DNA of 64,000 nt from Bacteroidota bacterium (GTDB lineage: Bacteria > Bacteroidota > Bacteroidia > Chitinophagales > Chitinophagaceae), in NCBI GenBank assembly GCA_018267955.1, contig JAFDXL010000008.1, positions 62,001 through 126,000 of the forward strand. The letters are read 5' to 3'. The position numbers and the translations under genes were made by a program. The notes under the pieces were generated by a model. It did not search any database. It saw nothing but the letters and a program-made list of their open reading frames with translations, and had not been told where the DNA came from. This document shows, in pieces, positions 45,234 through 55,237 of this stretch. The number at the start of each line of letters is the position of its first letter. Within the stretch, counting starts at the first letter, position 1.

Positions 45234-48200
45234 CTACTTGGTAACAGATACTTTTATTGTACCTGATTTGTTATTGTCATCTTTGATCTGAATATAATAG
45301 ATTCCTGCTGCCAGGTTGCCCAGGTTGATGGACTTTTGAGATACGCCGTGCGCGTTATCACTCATTACCATCTGGCCTGCGTGGTTAAATACAGTAATAT
45401 CTACGTTTACAGTTTTACCATGCCAATCCATGTTCAATTGTCCTGAAGTAGGGTTAGGGTAAACCTTAACATCCTGCGTCAGTTCTGTAGTGTTGATATC
45501 AAGTAGCAAGATATCCAACACATTAGATGGCCTTGACCAGCAACCACGGTTGTTTGTGTATGCGTAGTATTGTCCCGGCAGGTTAGGGTAGTAAGTTTGA
45601 CCTGTTTCTCCGTTCACTTCTCCATAAGGGCCAAACCATACAAACGTGCCTATGCGGTCTGTAATGATCATATTGCCAATCAGGTGGATCACAGGTGGAT
45701 CTAATGTAATAGAGCGTACCATGGTATCCGGTTCTGACATCAGCGTATCGGGCAGGTAACACTGTCCATCGGTCTGGTGGGCACGTACTTTTACAATATC
45801 GCCATCGAGCAATGTAGCAGAGCTGAATACGTTTCCGGTAGCTACAGGGAAGCCATTTACAAACCAATCGAATGCCGGTCCTGTACCCATGTCTGTTACG
45901 GAAGCAGTGAACTCAAGCAAGGAATCAAGACAGCCAGGATTTTTACCGGTTGTTAGATCTACTTTAAGGCCTGGTATCAGGCTAGGCGTAGTTGCTACGA
46001 TCACAGAGTCAGAAGTATCCCTTGGGTTGGCAACGCAAGGGTCTGTAGATATCAGGATAGTAGAAACTGTATCGTTGTTGTGAATCACCAGATCAGCAAC
46101 AGCTCCTTGTGGTGCACCGCTATTCACGCCGTTTATTCTCCATTGATAAGTTGGTGGAGGATTTACACCAGGATTAACAGGTGTTGCCGTGAACTGAAGT
46201 TTGTGACCATCGCAAAGAGGTACAGGATTGGTAACAGCTACAGTAACAGAAGCGGTGATCTGCTGATGTACTATAGTAATAGTATTAGATGTAGCATTTG
46301 GCACTGAGGCGCAAGGTGAATTGGAAGTCAATACTGCATATACCTGATCACCGTTGTTGAACGCCTGAGTTATAGAGTTGCCTGTTACTGCCGTTTGTAA
46401 AATATTATTTACATACCATTTATAAGAAGGAGCAGTACCACCTGATACAGGCTTAGCAGTGATGGTTATTGTTGAACCCGCACAGCCAGGGTTTGTACCT
46501 GTTGTTACAGCTATACTAACCGTTGGAGGCTTTTGCGCGAACGCTGTAACAAATGAATTAGAGGTAGCAGAAGACGGAACTGCGCAGCCTGTAGTATTGG
46601 TCATTTGAACGCGTATAGAAGTACCTCCACGAGATGGCAGGTTAAATGCTTTGAGGACTGTACCACCGTTGCTGACGATGCTATTAGAAGATGTGAGCGG
46701 CAACGCACCATTATTATACTGCCAGGTATAGCTAGGTGCAGTACCTGGGTTAGTTGTTTTGCTAACCGTAAATGTAAGCGTATCATCCACACATCCCGGG
46801 ATAGAGCCACCTGTTAGAGCTATAGACACCGCAGGTGCTACAGTTGCTGCGCGATGGATAGTATCCTGGTTTGATTGTGCACTATCAATGCCGCAAGGAG
46901 AAACGAAGAATACCCTTGCAAAAATGGTGTCGTTATTAGCTAAGGTGCTGGTAACCAACGTATCGGTAGTGGCACCACTAATTACTGTATGATTTTTGTA
47001 CCATTTATATCCTGTAACTGTAATACCCGTGCTTGGTACAGCATAGAATTTCAACTGAGTTATGAAACAAGATGGGTTGCCACCGATTGGAGGATCGGAA
47101 ATAGTGACAGAGCCAAATACCGGAGGATTATTATTATGAAGAAATACTGTATAATCTTCAGTTTGCCCAACCGTGGTGGAGCTACAAGCGCCGAGTGTTG
47201 AGCCACTAGGGTCAACTATAACGCGCATGCGCAGCGGAGCACACAAGATAGCATTGGTAGGTACAGTGAAATTAGCCTGCCTTCTGTCTGAAGGACCAAA
47301 ATTAGGAGCGCGAACATCTAATACCATCTCACCAGGGTCAGTAAAATTACCGTTGTTGTTAAAGTCGATATAAGCAGTAGCGCGCGCGTTTGATGTACCA
47401 TTAGGCGGCGCCGCGAAAACTACCAGCGAATAAGTACGACCTGTAATAAGATTTACCTGGTGGCGGCAAGTATTATCTATATAATCGACGTTACCGTCGC
47501 CAGCATAGCCTGCTGATGTTACATACATAAAAGTATCTCTTGCAGAAGCCGCAACGGAAGAAGGATCGGCAATGATTATATTTTTAGGACCGATATCATA
47601 ATTATAATAAGCGTGCGGAGACGGAATACAGGCAGAAGCTACAGAAGCGCCTATTGGTGTTGCACCTAAAGAAGTAAGGAAGCAGGCTCTGCTAACCAAA
47701 GACTTCATAGTATATAGCATACGTGTGCGCTGACCCGGAGTGAACAAGCTGCGGCAGCTGGAATTGTTCATGAAATTGTGTGGGGTAGTGCCATATGCCG
47801 AACCGGTACATGGATTAGTACCGCTGGAGCAGCCGCCATTAGAAGAGGTCATTGGTTCGGTATCGCAAACACGGTCGCCGGTAGAAGCACAGTTGGTACT
47901 TGGAGGGCAGCCTGAAGAGTTTGGCGAAGGATCATAAACGTCTAACAAGTTAAAAGCATGGCCTAAAGCGTGTATTACCTCGTCATAACCGATGGTGGAT
48001 GCGGGAGTAGAAGTGAAACTGTTAATTTCATTTGCCAGTATCACCAAGCCGTCCAAAGGATCGTAGTAATCGGCAGGTGCTTGCGCAAAAGCCCTGGTTG
48101 GGGCGCTGCTTGTACCATCACCATCTATTTTATTTACTATCCATATGTTGTAATACATACCCAGATTCCAGGTACTGATAGCCTTAATATTTGATTCAGG

Positions 48201-48722
48201 AACCCCGCTCGAACCGAGATAATTTATACCAGAGGTTTTGTATAGAGGATATATACTACCGGCGTTAGCACGTGTAATACCTGTAGAAGCGTTGCAATTC
48301 GTATCCCTTTTCGCTAATGTGAACCTGATAGGTATCCTTGTGCCGCCAGAGCTGGTAGAAGGGTAGTAAGAATAGGTTGCCGCAAAAGTTTGATTAATAT
48401 AATCGATAAAGGCTGAAATTGCTGCTGCGGATGGGTTGGTAGGTGACCCAATAGACGTGTTGCCGGTATCTAATACATGCACAACAACCGGTATCTCGAA
48501 GACAGTATCGCCGCCGGGTAGATTCACCTTCATTGCATTCATAGAGGGTGGCATGTTGTTTACGTAATTCTGCCACTTTGCCTCAAAATTAGCAACAGAC
48601 TGGGCGTATCTAGGGTCTGTGGCAATTCTTTGCGACTGTTTGCCCATAAAACCACACTGAGCCAGGGCCGCTAAATGGAAAGCCAACAATGCCACTACTA
48701 ATAGCGTAACTTTTCGTGTCAT
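45234..48722 (-). CDS. T9SS-secreted M43-like (pappalysin-type) protein with degraded active site, GEVED domain and Ig-like repeats
   Basis: This 1,162-residue exported protein has a signal peptide (to LAALAQ), an M43 protease-like domain (about 70-350), a GEVED domain (about 400-525, with AYIDFNNNGNFTDPGEMV and GQTEDYTVFL) and five Ig-like repeats of about 90 residues. Each repeat has a GYKWYKN or SYTWQYN type Trp motif. A T9SS type A sorting domain ends it (VYPNPTSGQLNMDW, GIYYIQI). In M43 enzymes the zinc motif is HExxHxxGxxH. Here it reads HALGHAFNLLD, residues 251-261, so the catalytic Glu is Ala252 and the third His is Asp261. Other family landmarks (CDTEPM, NFMNNSSCRSLFTPGQ) remain. 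Probably a non-catalytic binding protein at the cell surface. Confidence 0.9.
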   Translation of the reverse strand: MTRKVTLLVVALLAFHLAALAQCGFMGKQSQRIATDPRYAQSVANFEAKWQNYVNNMPPSMNAMKVNLPGGDTVFEIPVVVHVLDTGNTSIGSPTNPSAAAISAFIDYINQTFAATYSYYPSTSSGGTRIPIRFTLAKRDTNCNASTGITRANAGSIYPLYKTSGINYLGSSGVPESNIKAISTWNLGMYYNIWIVNKIDGDGTSSAPTRAFAQAPADYYDPLDGLVILANEINSFTSTPASTIGYDEVIHALGHAFNLLDVYDPSPNSSGCPPSTNCASTGDRVCDTEPMTSSNGGCSSGTNPCTGSAYGTTPHNFMNNSSCRSLFTPGQRTRMLYTMKSLVSRACFLTSLGATPIGASVASACIPSPHAYYNYDIGPKNIIIADPSSVAASARDTFMYVTSAGYAGDGNVDYIDNTCRHQVNLITGRTYSLVVFAAPPNGTSNARATAYIDFNNNGNFTDPGEMVLDVRAPNFGPSDRRQANFTVPTNAILCAPLRMRVIVDPSGSTLGACSSTTVGQTEDYTVFLHNNNPPVFGSVTISDPPIGGNPSCFITQLKFYAVPSTGITVTGYKWYKNHTVISGATTDTLVTSTLANNDTIFARVFFVSPCGIDSAQSNQDTIHRAATVAPAVSIALTGGSIPGCVDDTLTFTVSKTTNPGTAPSYTWQYNNGALPLTSSNSIVSNGGTVLKAFNLPSRGGTSIRVQMTNTTGCAVPSSATSNSFVTAFAQKPPTVSIAVTTGTNPGCAGSTITITAKPVSGGTAPSYKWYVNNILQTAVTGNSITQAFNNGDQVYAVLTSNSPCASVPNATSNTITIVHQQITASVTVAVTNPVPLCDGHKLQFTATPVNPGVNPPPTYQWRINGVNSGAPQGAVADLVIHNNDTVSTILISTDPCVANPRDTSDSVIVATTPSLIPGLKVDLTTGKNPGCLDSLLEFTASVTDMGTGPAFDWFVNGFPVATGNVFSSATLLDGDIVKVRAHQTDGQCYLPDTLMSEPDTMVRSITLDPPVIHLIGNMIITDRIGTFVWFGPYGEVNGETGQTYYPNLPGQYYAYTNNRGCWSRPSNVLDILLLDINTTELTQDVKVYPNPTSGQLNMDWHGKTVNVDITVFNHAGQMVMSDNAHGVSQKSINLGNLAAGIYYIQIKDDNNKSGTIKVSVTK

Positions 48723-48896
48723 GCTTCAGATAATTATTTAGTTGTTATGTTTACTCTTGTCGTAAAAATAACATTTTCGTTAATAAAAAACTAAAAGATT
48801 TAGGATAATATGAATTGACACATTTTAATATATATTTTATATTAACCTTTGATTAATGTGTGTTTTAAATGGGCTTTTATTTTTTATATTAAATCC

Positions 48897-48904
48897 TATC
48901 TTTG
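48897..48904 (+). promoter_or_regulatory. -7 element of secDF
   Basis: TATCTTTG matches TAnnTTTG and lies 42 bases before the ATG at 48947, in an A/T-rich 224-base divergent region shared with the M43-like gene. No exact -33 element is seen. Confidence 0.5.
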
Positions 48905-48946
48905 CCCACTCTGAAAAAACTATATAAGTATTAATTAGAAAGACCT

Positions 48947-51900
48947 ATGCAATTAAAAGGGTTGGTAAGATTTTTTACCGTAGCGCTTATCCTTATCTCT
49001 TTGTACCAGTTGTCGTTCACATTTGTGGTACGAAATTTTGAGAAGAAGCAGCGCAGTAAAGCCGCAATACAGGCGAAGCAAATAGATCCGCAGATTGCGG
49101 GAAAAGAACTGGAAAAGCTTACCAACGAAAGGTATGATGCTATTGTTGATAGCATGCAGGGAGAAACAGTAATGAATGTGCCTCTGCTGAAAAAATATAC
49201 CTATATGGAAGCCAAGGAACAGGAACTGAACCTGGGCCTTGATCTGCAGGGTGGTATGAACGTTACCCTGGAGGTAAGCCTTGATGAGCTGGTACGTTCC
49301 ATGTCAAATAACCCCAAGGATCCGATGCTGAACAAGGCCATTGCTGATGCCAACAAAGCTAAAGCAAACAGCCAGGCTAACTTTGTGACCCTGTTTGGTG
49401 AAGCATTTAAAAAGGATAACCCTAATGCTAAACTGGCATATCTTTTTACCAAGCCTTCTGAAAAGACCATAACACTGCAGTCTACTAATGATGAAGTGCT
49501 GGCCAAGATCAATAAAGAAGCTAAAGATGCGATCAAGCGTACCTACAATGTATTGCTGACGCGTATAGATAAATTTGGTGTTGCCTCTCCAAACATTAAC
49601 CTGGATGATAACAAAGGTATCATCACGGTAGAACTGGCCGGTGTGCGCGATCCTGAACGTGTGCGCAACTACTTGCAATCTACAGCAAAACTGCAATTTT
49701 TTGAAACATACAGCAACCAGGAAATTATCAATAGCATAAAGCCTGCCAATGATGCATTAGTATCATACCTGTCTGGTGTAAAAGAAGATACAACAACCGC
49801 AGATACTGCTAAACAAACTGCTGTTGCAGCAACGGAAGTTACAAAGGCGAATGATAATGATACGGCCAGCTTGTCTTCTCTGCTTGCAGGCGGTAAGACA
49901 GATGGTACAAAAACTGCAAACGGAGGTGATTCTGCAGCAAATGCGATGAAGGATGCGCAAAAGAAAAACCCTCTGTTTTCTGTATGGTATCCTAACATAA
50001 GCCAGCAAGGCAATGTTAACCAGGGGCCGGTTGTAGGTATCGTTGCCAAAAAGGATACAGCCAAATTGAACCACTATCTTTCATTAGATGTGGTACGTAA
50101 TAAATTCCCTAACAATGTGAAGTTTGTTTATGGCGCGCAAGACAAAAAAGATGGCCGCAATCCTAATGCACCTCTTTATTTGTATGCACTGAAAACAGCA
50201 CCCGGCGAAAGTGAATCTAAGCTGGAAGGCGACCACGTGACAGATGCGCGTATGGATTATAGCCCGCTGACAGGCAAGCCGGAAGTGTCTATGAATATGG
50301 ATGTTACCGGTGCCCGTGTGTGGAAGAAAATGACAGGTGATAACGTAGGTAAATATGTAGCGGTAGTACTTGATGATAAGGTTTATTCTGCTCCTTTGGT
50401 AAATGGTGAAATACCTAATGGTAGTACATCTATCAGCGGTAATTTTTCTGTAGAGCAGGCCACTGACCTTGCAAACATTCTGAAGTCGGGTAAATTGCCT
50501 GCACCTGCTCATATAGTACAAGAGCAAGTGGTAGGTCCTACACTTGGTGCGGAGTCGATTGCAGCGGGTATGAATTCACTGGTGATTTCGTTCATCGTGA
50601 TATTTATACTGATGCTGGTTTATTATAACACCGGTGGTATTGTAGCAAACATTTCACTGGTATTAAACGTACTGTTTACAATAGGTATCCTTTCTGCACT
50701 GCACGCTACATTGACGATGCCGGGTATAGCAGGTTTAGTACTGGGTATTGGTATGGCAGTGGATACAAACGTTATCATCTTTGAGCGTATCAAAGAAGAA
50801 CTTGCTGGTGGCAGCAATTATTCTGACGCCATTAAAAAGGGTTACACCAACTCTTTAGCGCCTGTGCTTGATGGTCACGTTACTATCCTTATCACATCTG
50901 TGATTCTGTTCACTTTTGGTTTAGGCCCTGTATTAGGTTTCGCTACAACACAGATCATCAGTATCCTGCTATCATTATTCTGCGGTATCCTGGTATCAAG
51001 GCTGGTAACTGATATATATACAAGGCGCGAACGTCACTTTAAATACTTTACAGGCCTTTCTAAATCTATATTCCGTAAGGCGCACTTCAACTTTGTTGGT
51101 GCCCGTAAAATAGCTTATGGTATATCTGTAGTAGTATTGTTGGCAGGTATCGGCTCTTTTATCAATGGTTTTGATTATGGTGTAGAATTTGATGGTGGAC
51201 GTAGCTATACCGTTAAATTTGATCAACAGCATAAAGTATCTGAGATACGCGAAAAACTGAAACCATATTTTAATGGCGAGTATCCTGTAGTGAAAACTAT
51301 CGGTCAGGATAATCAACTAAATATCACTACTGCATACCTGATCAAAGAACCAGGATTAGAAGTAGAGAGAAAAGTACAACACCAATTATATACAGGCCTG
51401 AAGGAATCAAACCTTTTATCGGCATCAGTTGACGAGGAAACTTTTGTAACAAAATACATTCAAAGTTCTCAGACGGTATTGCCTACCATTTCTGATGACC
51501 TGAAAGCAGGTGCCATTAAAGCAACTGTTTTCTCCCTGATTGCTATCTTTATCTACATCTTACTGCGTTTCCGTAAATGGCAGTATTCGTTAGGTACCAT
51601 TGTAGCATTGCTGCACGACGTATGCGTTACATTAGCTGTATTCTCCTTCCTGAAAGGAGTGGTTCCTTTCGCCCTGGAAATTGATCAGCACTTTATTGCA
51701 GCCGTCCTAACGGTAATAGGTTTCTCGATGAACGATACTGTAATTGTATTTGACCGTATCCGTGAATACTTCCGTAAGAATCCGAAGGAAGGTAAGGAGA
51801 GTGTTATTAACAGGGCAATTAATGATACATTGAGCCGTACTGTAATGACATCTCTTACTGTGTTCCTGTCTGTTCTGATACTGTTTGTATTTGGTGGTGA

Positions 51901-52066
51901 GGTAACACGTGGCTTTGCATTTGCAATGCTGATAGGTGTTGTTACCGGTACATACTCTTCGATTTTCGTCGCTGCACCGATATTGGTGGATATGGATAAA
52001 GGCGATAAGCTGAAGAATGAAGTAGATCGCGAAGCGCAAATTGAAGAATTGAAGAAGCTGGCTTAA
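48947..52066 (+). CDS. secDF: Fused protein translocase subunit SecDF
   Basis: This 1,039-residue membrane protein uses the proton gradient to help SecYEG pull proteins through the membrane. The SecD half has an N-terminal helix, ELNLGLDLQGGMNVTLEV (D1 signature) and a long periplasmic P1 domain. P1 includes an Ala/Thr/Lys-rich insertion at about 275-345. The membrane block carries GIGMAVDTNVIIFERIKEEL. The SecF half begins near residue 700 and has GVEFDGGRSYTVKF and VIGFSMNDTVIVFDRIREYF. The fused form is common in Bacteroidota. A strong terminator follows at 52088. Confidence 0.97.
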   Translation: MQLKGLVRFFTVALILISLYQLSFTFVVRNFEKKQRSKAAIQAKQIDPQIAGKELEKLTNERYDAIVDSMQGETVMNVPLLKKYTYMEAKEQELNLGLDLQGGMNVTLEVSLDELVRSMSNNPKDPMLNKAIADANKAKANSQANFVTLFGEAFKKDNPNAKLAYLFTKPSEKTITLQSTNDEVLAKINKEAKDAIKRTYNVLLTRIDKFGVASPNINLDDNKGIITVELAGVRDPERVRNYLQSTAKLQFFETYSNQEIINSIKPANDALVSYLSGVKEDTTTADTAKQTAVAATEVTKANDNDTASLSSLLAGGKTDGTKTANGGDSAANAMKDAQKKNPLFSVWYPNISQQGNVNQGPVVGIVAKKDTAKLNHYLSLDVVRNKFPNNVKFVYGAQDKKDGRNPNAPLYLYALKTAPGESESKLEGDHVTDARMDYSPLTGKPEVSMNMDVTGARVWKKMTGDNVGKYVAVVLDDKVYSAPLVNGEIPNGSTSISGNFSVEQATDLANILKSGKLPAPAHIVQEQVVGPTLGAESIAAGMNSLVISFIVIFILMLVYYNTGGIVANISLVLNVLFTIGILSALHATLTMPGIAGLVLGIGMAVDTNVIIFERIKEELAGGSNYSDAIKKGYTNSLAPVLDGHVTILITSVILFTFGLGPVLGFATTQIISILLSLFCGILVSRLVTDIYTRRERHFKYFTGLSKSIFRKAHFNFVGARKIAYGISVVVLLAGIGSFINGFDYGVEFDGGRSYTVKFDQQHKVSEIREKLKPYFNGEYPVVKTIGQDNQLNITTAYLIKEPGLEVERKVQHQLYTGLKESNLLSASVDEETFVTKYIQSSQTVLPTISDDLKAGAIKATVFSLIAIFIYILLRFRKWQYSLGTIVALLHDVCVTLAVFSFLKGVVPFALEIDQHFIAAVLTVIGFSMNDTVIVFDRIREYFRKNPKEGKESVINRAINDTLSRTVMTSLTVFLSVLILFVFGGEVTRGFAFAMLIGVVTGTYSSIFVAAPILVDMDKGDKLKNEVDREAQIEELKKLA

Positions 52067-52087
52067 TGATCTGATTTTAATTGATAA

Positions 52088-52118
52088 AAAAATCCCGTTC
52101 TCATGGAACGGGATTTTT
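52088..52118 (+). terminator. Intrinsic terminator after secDF
   Basis: A 13-bp perfect stem AAAAATCCCGTTC/GAACGGGATTTTT with a 5-base loop ends in a run of five T. It precedes the next gene on the same strand, so secDF and the MlaE-type gene are separate units. Confidence 0.9.
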
Positions 52119-52132
52119 GTTGTAATTGATAC

Positions 52133-52140
52133 TACATTTG
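52133..52140 (+). promoter_or_regulatory. -7 element six bases before the MlaE-type gene
   Basis: TACATTTG matches TAnnTTTG and is followed by TAAAAT and the ATG at 52147, predicting a leaderless or nearly leaderless mRNA. Confidence 0.5.
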
Positions 52141-52146
52141 TAAAAT

Positions 52147-52890
52147 ATGCTGAAGCAATTTTTAGAGCACCTTGGTAGGATAGCGATAATGCTGAAGGAA
52201 TCTATCAGCAGGCCGGAAAATTTCAGGGTTTATTGGAAGGAGTTTATAGAGCAGTGCAATGATATGGGAATCCGTTCTTTACCTATTGTTATAGTTATCT
52301 CGTTTTTTCTTGGCGCTGTATTAACGATACAGACTGCCTATCAGCTTATAAGCCCCCTGGTGCCTAAACCTGTTATTGCCCAGATCAACCGGGATTCTAC
52401 TATTTTGGAGCTATCACCAACGGTGATATGCATTGTATTAGCAGGCGTTGTGGGATCAAAAATAGCATCCGAGCTGGGGAATATGCGTGTAAGCGAACAA
52501 ATAGATGCACTGGAGATCATGGGTATTAATACCAAAACCTACCTGGTGTTGCCAAAGATCATAGCCGCCGCAATAATGGTACCTTGCCTTATCGTGTTGT
52601 CTATAGCTATTAGCATAGGTGGTGGTTATACTGCAGGCAAGTTCTCCAGCATTATTACTGAAGAACAGTTTTACCAGGGGCTAACACAGGATTTTAAACC
52701 ATACAACCTCTTCTTTGCTATGGCTAAATCTTTAACATTCGCCCTGATCATTTCAATAGTCCCTGCTTATTATGGATATTATGTAAAAGGCGGAGCCCTT
52801 GAAATAGGCAGGGCATCAACCACTTCGGTGATAGTTAGTTGTATCCTGATTCTCTTGGGCGACTATGTATTGTCGATATTATTGTTGTAA
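52147..52890 (+). CDS. MlaE family ABC transporter permease
   Basis: This 247-residue inner-membrane permease belongs to the MlaE/TGD1 lipid transport family, which moves phospholipids between membranes. It has about five to six helices and the family motifs PIVIVISFFLGAVLTIQTAYQL, VGSKIASELGNMRVSEQIDALEIMGIN and PKIIAAAIMVPCL. The usual partner genes for an ABC ATPase (MlaF) and an MCE protein (MlaD) are not adjacent: the next gene is on the opposite strand. The permease must use subunits encoded elsewhere. Confidence 0.92.
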   Translation: MLKQFLEHLGRIAIMLKESISRPENFRVYWKEFIEQCNDMGIRSLPIVIVISFFLGAVLTIQTAYQLISPLVPKPVIAQINRDSTILELSPTVICIVLAGVVGSKIASELGNMRVSEQIDALEIMGINTKTYLVLPKIIAAAIMVPCLIVLSIAISIGGGYTAGKFSSIITEEQFYQGLTQDFKPYNLFFAMAKSLTFALIISIVPAYYGYYVKGGALEIGRASTTSVIVSCILILLGDYVLSILLL

Positions 52891-52907
52891 ATCGCTGGTA
52901 TAAAAAT

Positions 52908-52941
52908 AAAAAGCGAGCAGGCAAATGCCTGCTCGCTTTTT
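52908..52941. terminator. Strong bidirectional intrinsic terminator
   Basis: A 15-bp perfect stem AAAAAGCGAGCAGGC/GCCTGCTCGCTTTTT with an AAAT loop has T-rich ends on both strands. It separates the convergent permease and hybrid kinase genes. Confidence 0.93.
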
Positions 52942-52952
52942 ATTTTTTATGG

Positions 52953-55109
52953 TTAAGACCTATTGGTATGAGAGAGTATTTTGGCAAAAAGTTCATCAGG
53001 TTCAAACGGTTTGGATACATAATCTTGCATGCCTGCCGCGATGCATTTTTCCGATTCACCCTTCATGGCGTCGGCTGTCATTGCGATGATAGGGGTGTGC
53101 ATATTTAGCGAGCTACGAATGTATTGTGTAGCCTGGTATCCATCCATCTCGGGCATTTGCAGGTCCATTAGAATCAGGTCATAAATAATACCGTCATGTA
53201 ATATAGATACAGCTTCCTTTCCATTATTAGCCATAGAAACCTCGGCGCCCTGATTTTTTAGTGTGTACAACACCACCTTTTGATTTATTAGGTTGTCTTC
53301 TGCAACTAATATTTTCAGGCCTTGTAACAGGCCATTGGCATACAGGTTTTTAGGTGCGGATTGTTTTGTTTTGCCGGTAACATACTTGATCCTATATGGA
53401 ATTTGTATGGTAAAGACAGAGCCTTCTCCCGGCTTGCTGCGTACATTCACCTTACCATTTTGAAGTTCGGCCAGTTGTTTTACAATAGCCAGGCCAAGAC
53501 CGGTACCACCGTATACCCGGGATGTATTTTTATCGCTTTGTGTGTATAGTTCAAAAACTTTGTCCAGCTTACTTTCATCAATACCAATACCGGTATCCGC
53601 AACTTCCAGGCATAGTAGTACTTCATCTTTGCTTTGTTCGATAGGAAATACCTTGATGTTAATACTGCCCTTTGTAGTAAACTTAATAGCGTTGGCTACA
53701 AGGTTGATAAGCATTTGCTGCAGACGTAGGGCATCGCCAACAACATTTTCCGGTACTGTTGTGTCAATAAAGCAATGAAAGGAAAGGTTTTTTTCCTGTG
53801 CCTTTACCTGTAATGGGTAGATAGCTTTTCGCACGGTATCGGCTATATCAAAATCATGCTCATCAATATGGAATTTGCCCGATTTAATCTTAGAAAAGTC
53901 GAGCAGGTCATTGATAATGCTCAGCAGGTTTTCAGCAGATTCTTTTATTGATTGTACATACTCTTTTTGAACAGAGTTGAGTGTAGTTTCTAATAATAGA
54001 TTGCTCATACCCATTACGCCGTTCATAGGGGTTCGTATCTCGTGACTCATATTAGCCAGGAAGTTTTCCTGTGCTTCCTTTGCCTGCATCGCTTCTTCCC
54101 TGGCTTCCAGCATTTGTATCTGCGTATTCTTCAATTCGGTAATGTCAACAGATACGCCGCATATATACTCCACATTTCCATTATCATCGAACATTGGAAA
54201 CTTCATTACATACAAATGCTTTATACCATCGTGATATGGAAAGCTGTCTTCGAATGCAACAATTTTTTTATTCTCAATTACATCTTTGTCGTGCGTTTGG
54301 TACTCAAACAATCTGTCGTTAGCAGATTTAAATATTTCCTTTTCGGTGACCTTATTTCCATGTGTAATATAATCTGTAAGCTCACGCATCTTTTTATTGG
54401 TGAGCACATATTCTCCTTGCAGATTTTTTATGTAGATGATATTAGGGTTGGTATCAACAATGGCTTGCAGCAAGTTTTGTTGTTTGATACGTTCCTGCTC
54501 CAAACTTCTTAATTCCAATTCTAAAAGCTTGCTGTAGTCATTATCCCAGATCATGAATTGCAATTCCTTTAATCTGCCTTCCCCGTCGCTGATGTTATAG
54601 AGCCTGCAGCCTACCCATTTGTTCTTCTGTTCCTTGGTGAATATTTGTATTTCGATAGTTGTATTGTATTCGCTATCTGATGATGCATTTTCGATAAGCA
54701 GAGCAACGCTATCTCTGAATTCAACAGGCATACAATCAGTTACCGATAATCCTGTCATTTCCTGTGGAGTGTAGCCAGATAGACGCTCTACATTTTTACT
54801 AACGAATTTTATAACTCCGTCTATATCAGTAGCGATGGTAGTAATTCCTGATTCTTCAACAATTTTCCGGTAGCGTCCCTCCTGCACTATAGCCCGTTGC
54901 TCTGCTTTTATTTTTGTTGTGATGCTTTTCTTTAATGCCCAGACAGTATAAAATCCCCCGATGCAAAACGAAACGCTCAATATTACCTTAGATAAAAGAT
55001 AAAGGCCGCTTTGTACAATGGCCGGATGGTAATAAGTGTAAATGCCATCTGCTACAAGCATGGACAGGAAAATGCCAATGCCTACCGTGATGGTTTGACG
55101 GAAATTCAT
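52953..55109 (-). CDS. Hybrid sensor histidine kinase with PAS domains and receiver
   Basis: This 718-residue membrane sensor has two N-terminal helices (about 8-27 and 38-58) and almost no periplasmic domain. Two PAS domains follow (about 80-200 and 210-330, with ISGY-like LSGYTPQEMTG). The HisKA domain has the phospho-acceptor His356 in MSHEIRTPMN. The ATPase domain shows VANAIKFT, DTGIGI and GGTGLGLAIVKQL. A C-terminal receiver (about 597-715) has Asp649 in LILMDLQMPEMDG. No response regulator with an output domain is nearby, so the phosphate target is encoded elsewhere. Confidence 0.95.
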   Translation of the reverse strand: MNFRQTITVGIGIFLSMLVADGIYTYYHPAIVQSGLYLLSKVILSVSFCIGGFYTVWALKKSITTKIKAEQRAIVQEGRYRKIVEESGITTIATDIDGVIKFVSKNVERLSGYTPQEMTGLSVTDCMPVEFRDSVALLIENASSDSEYNTTIEIQIFTKEQKNKWVGCRLYNISDGEGRLKELQFMIWDNDYSKLLELELRSLEQERIKQQNLLQAIVDTNPNIIYIKNLQGEYVLTNKKMRELTDYITHGNKVTEKEIFKSANDRLFEYQTHDKDVIENKKIVAFEDSFPYHDGIKHLYVMKFPMFDDNGNVEYICGVSVDITELKNTQIQMLEAREEAMQAKEAQENFLANMSHEIRTPMNGVMGMSNLLLETTLNSVQKEYVQSIKESAENLLSIINDLLDFSKIKSGKFHIDEHDFDIADTVRKAIYPLQVKAQEKNLSFHCFIDTTVPENVVGDALRLQQMLINLVANAIKFTTKGSINIKVFPIEQSKDEVLLCLEVADTGIGIDESKLDKVFELYTQSDKNTSRVYGGTGLGLAIVKQLAELQNGKVNVRSKPGEGSVFTIQIPYRIKYVTGKTKQSAPKNLYANGLLQGLKILVAEDNLINQKVVLYTLKNQGAEVSMANNGKEAVSILHDGIIYDLILMDLQMPEMDGYQATQYIRSSLNMHTPIIAMTADAMKGESEKCIAAGMQDYVSKPFEPDELFAKILSHTNRS

Positions 55110-55212
55110 AAATTATAGAACGATTTATAACGAAGAGCCCTTATTCTCTTCATTTAGAATTCGCTAATGTATGAAAAAATAATAATGTTTTATAGTAAAG
55201 ATATATACGAAA

Positions 55213-55234
55213 AGAGCGGGCCTAAGCCCGCTCT
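55213..55234 (-). terminator. Intrinsic terminator after the 65-residue protein gene
   Basis: A 9-bp stem AGAGCGGGC/GCCCGCTCT with a CTAA loop is followed on the minus strand by TTTCGTATAT. Confidence 0.78.
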
Positions 55235-55237
55235 AAA

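Noticed and set aside
49201-52039. Several minus-strand open frames of 100-150 codons opposite secDF
   Set aside because: secDF is unmistakable on the plus strand over its whole length; the antisense frames have no starts or domains of note.
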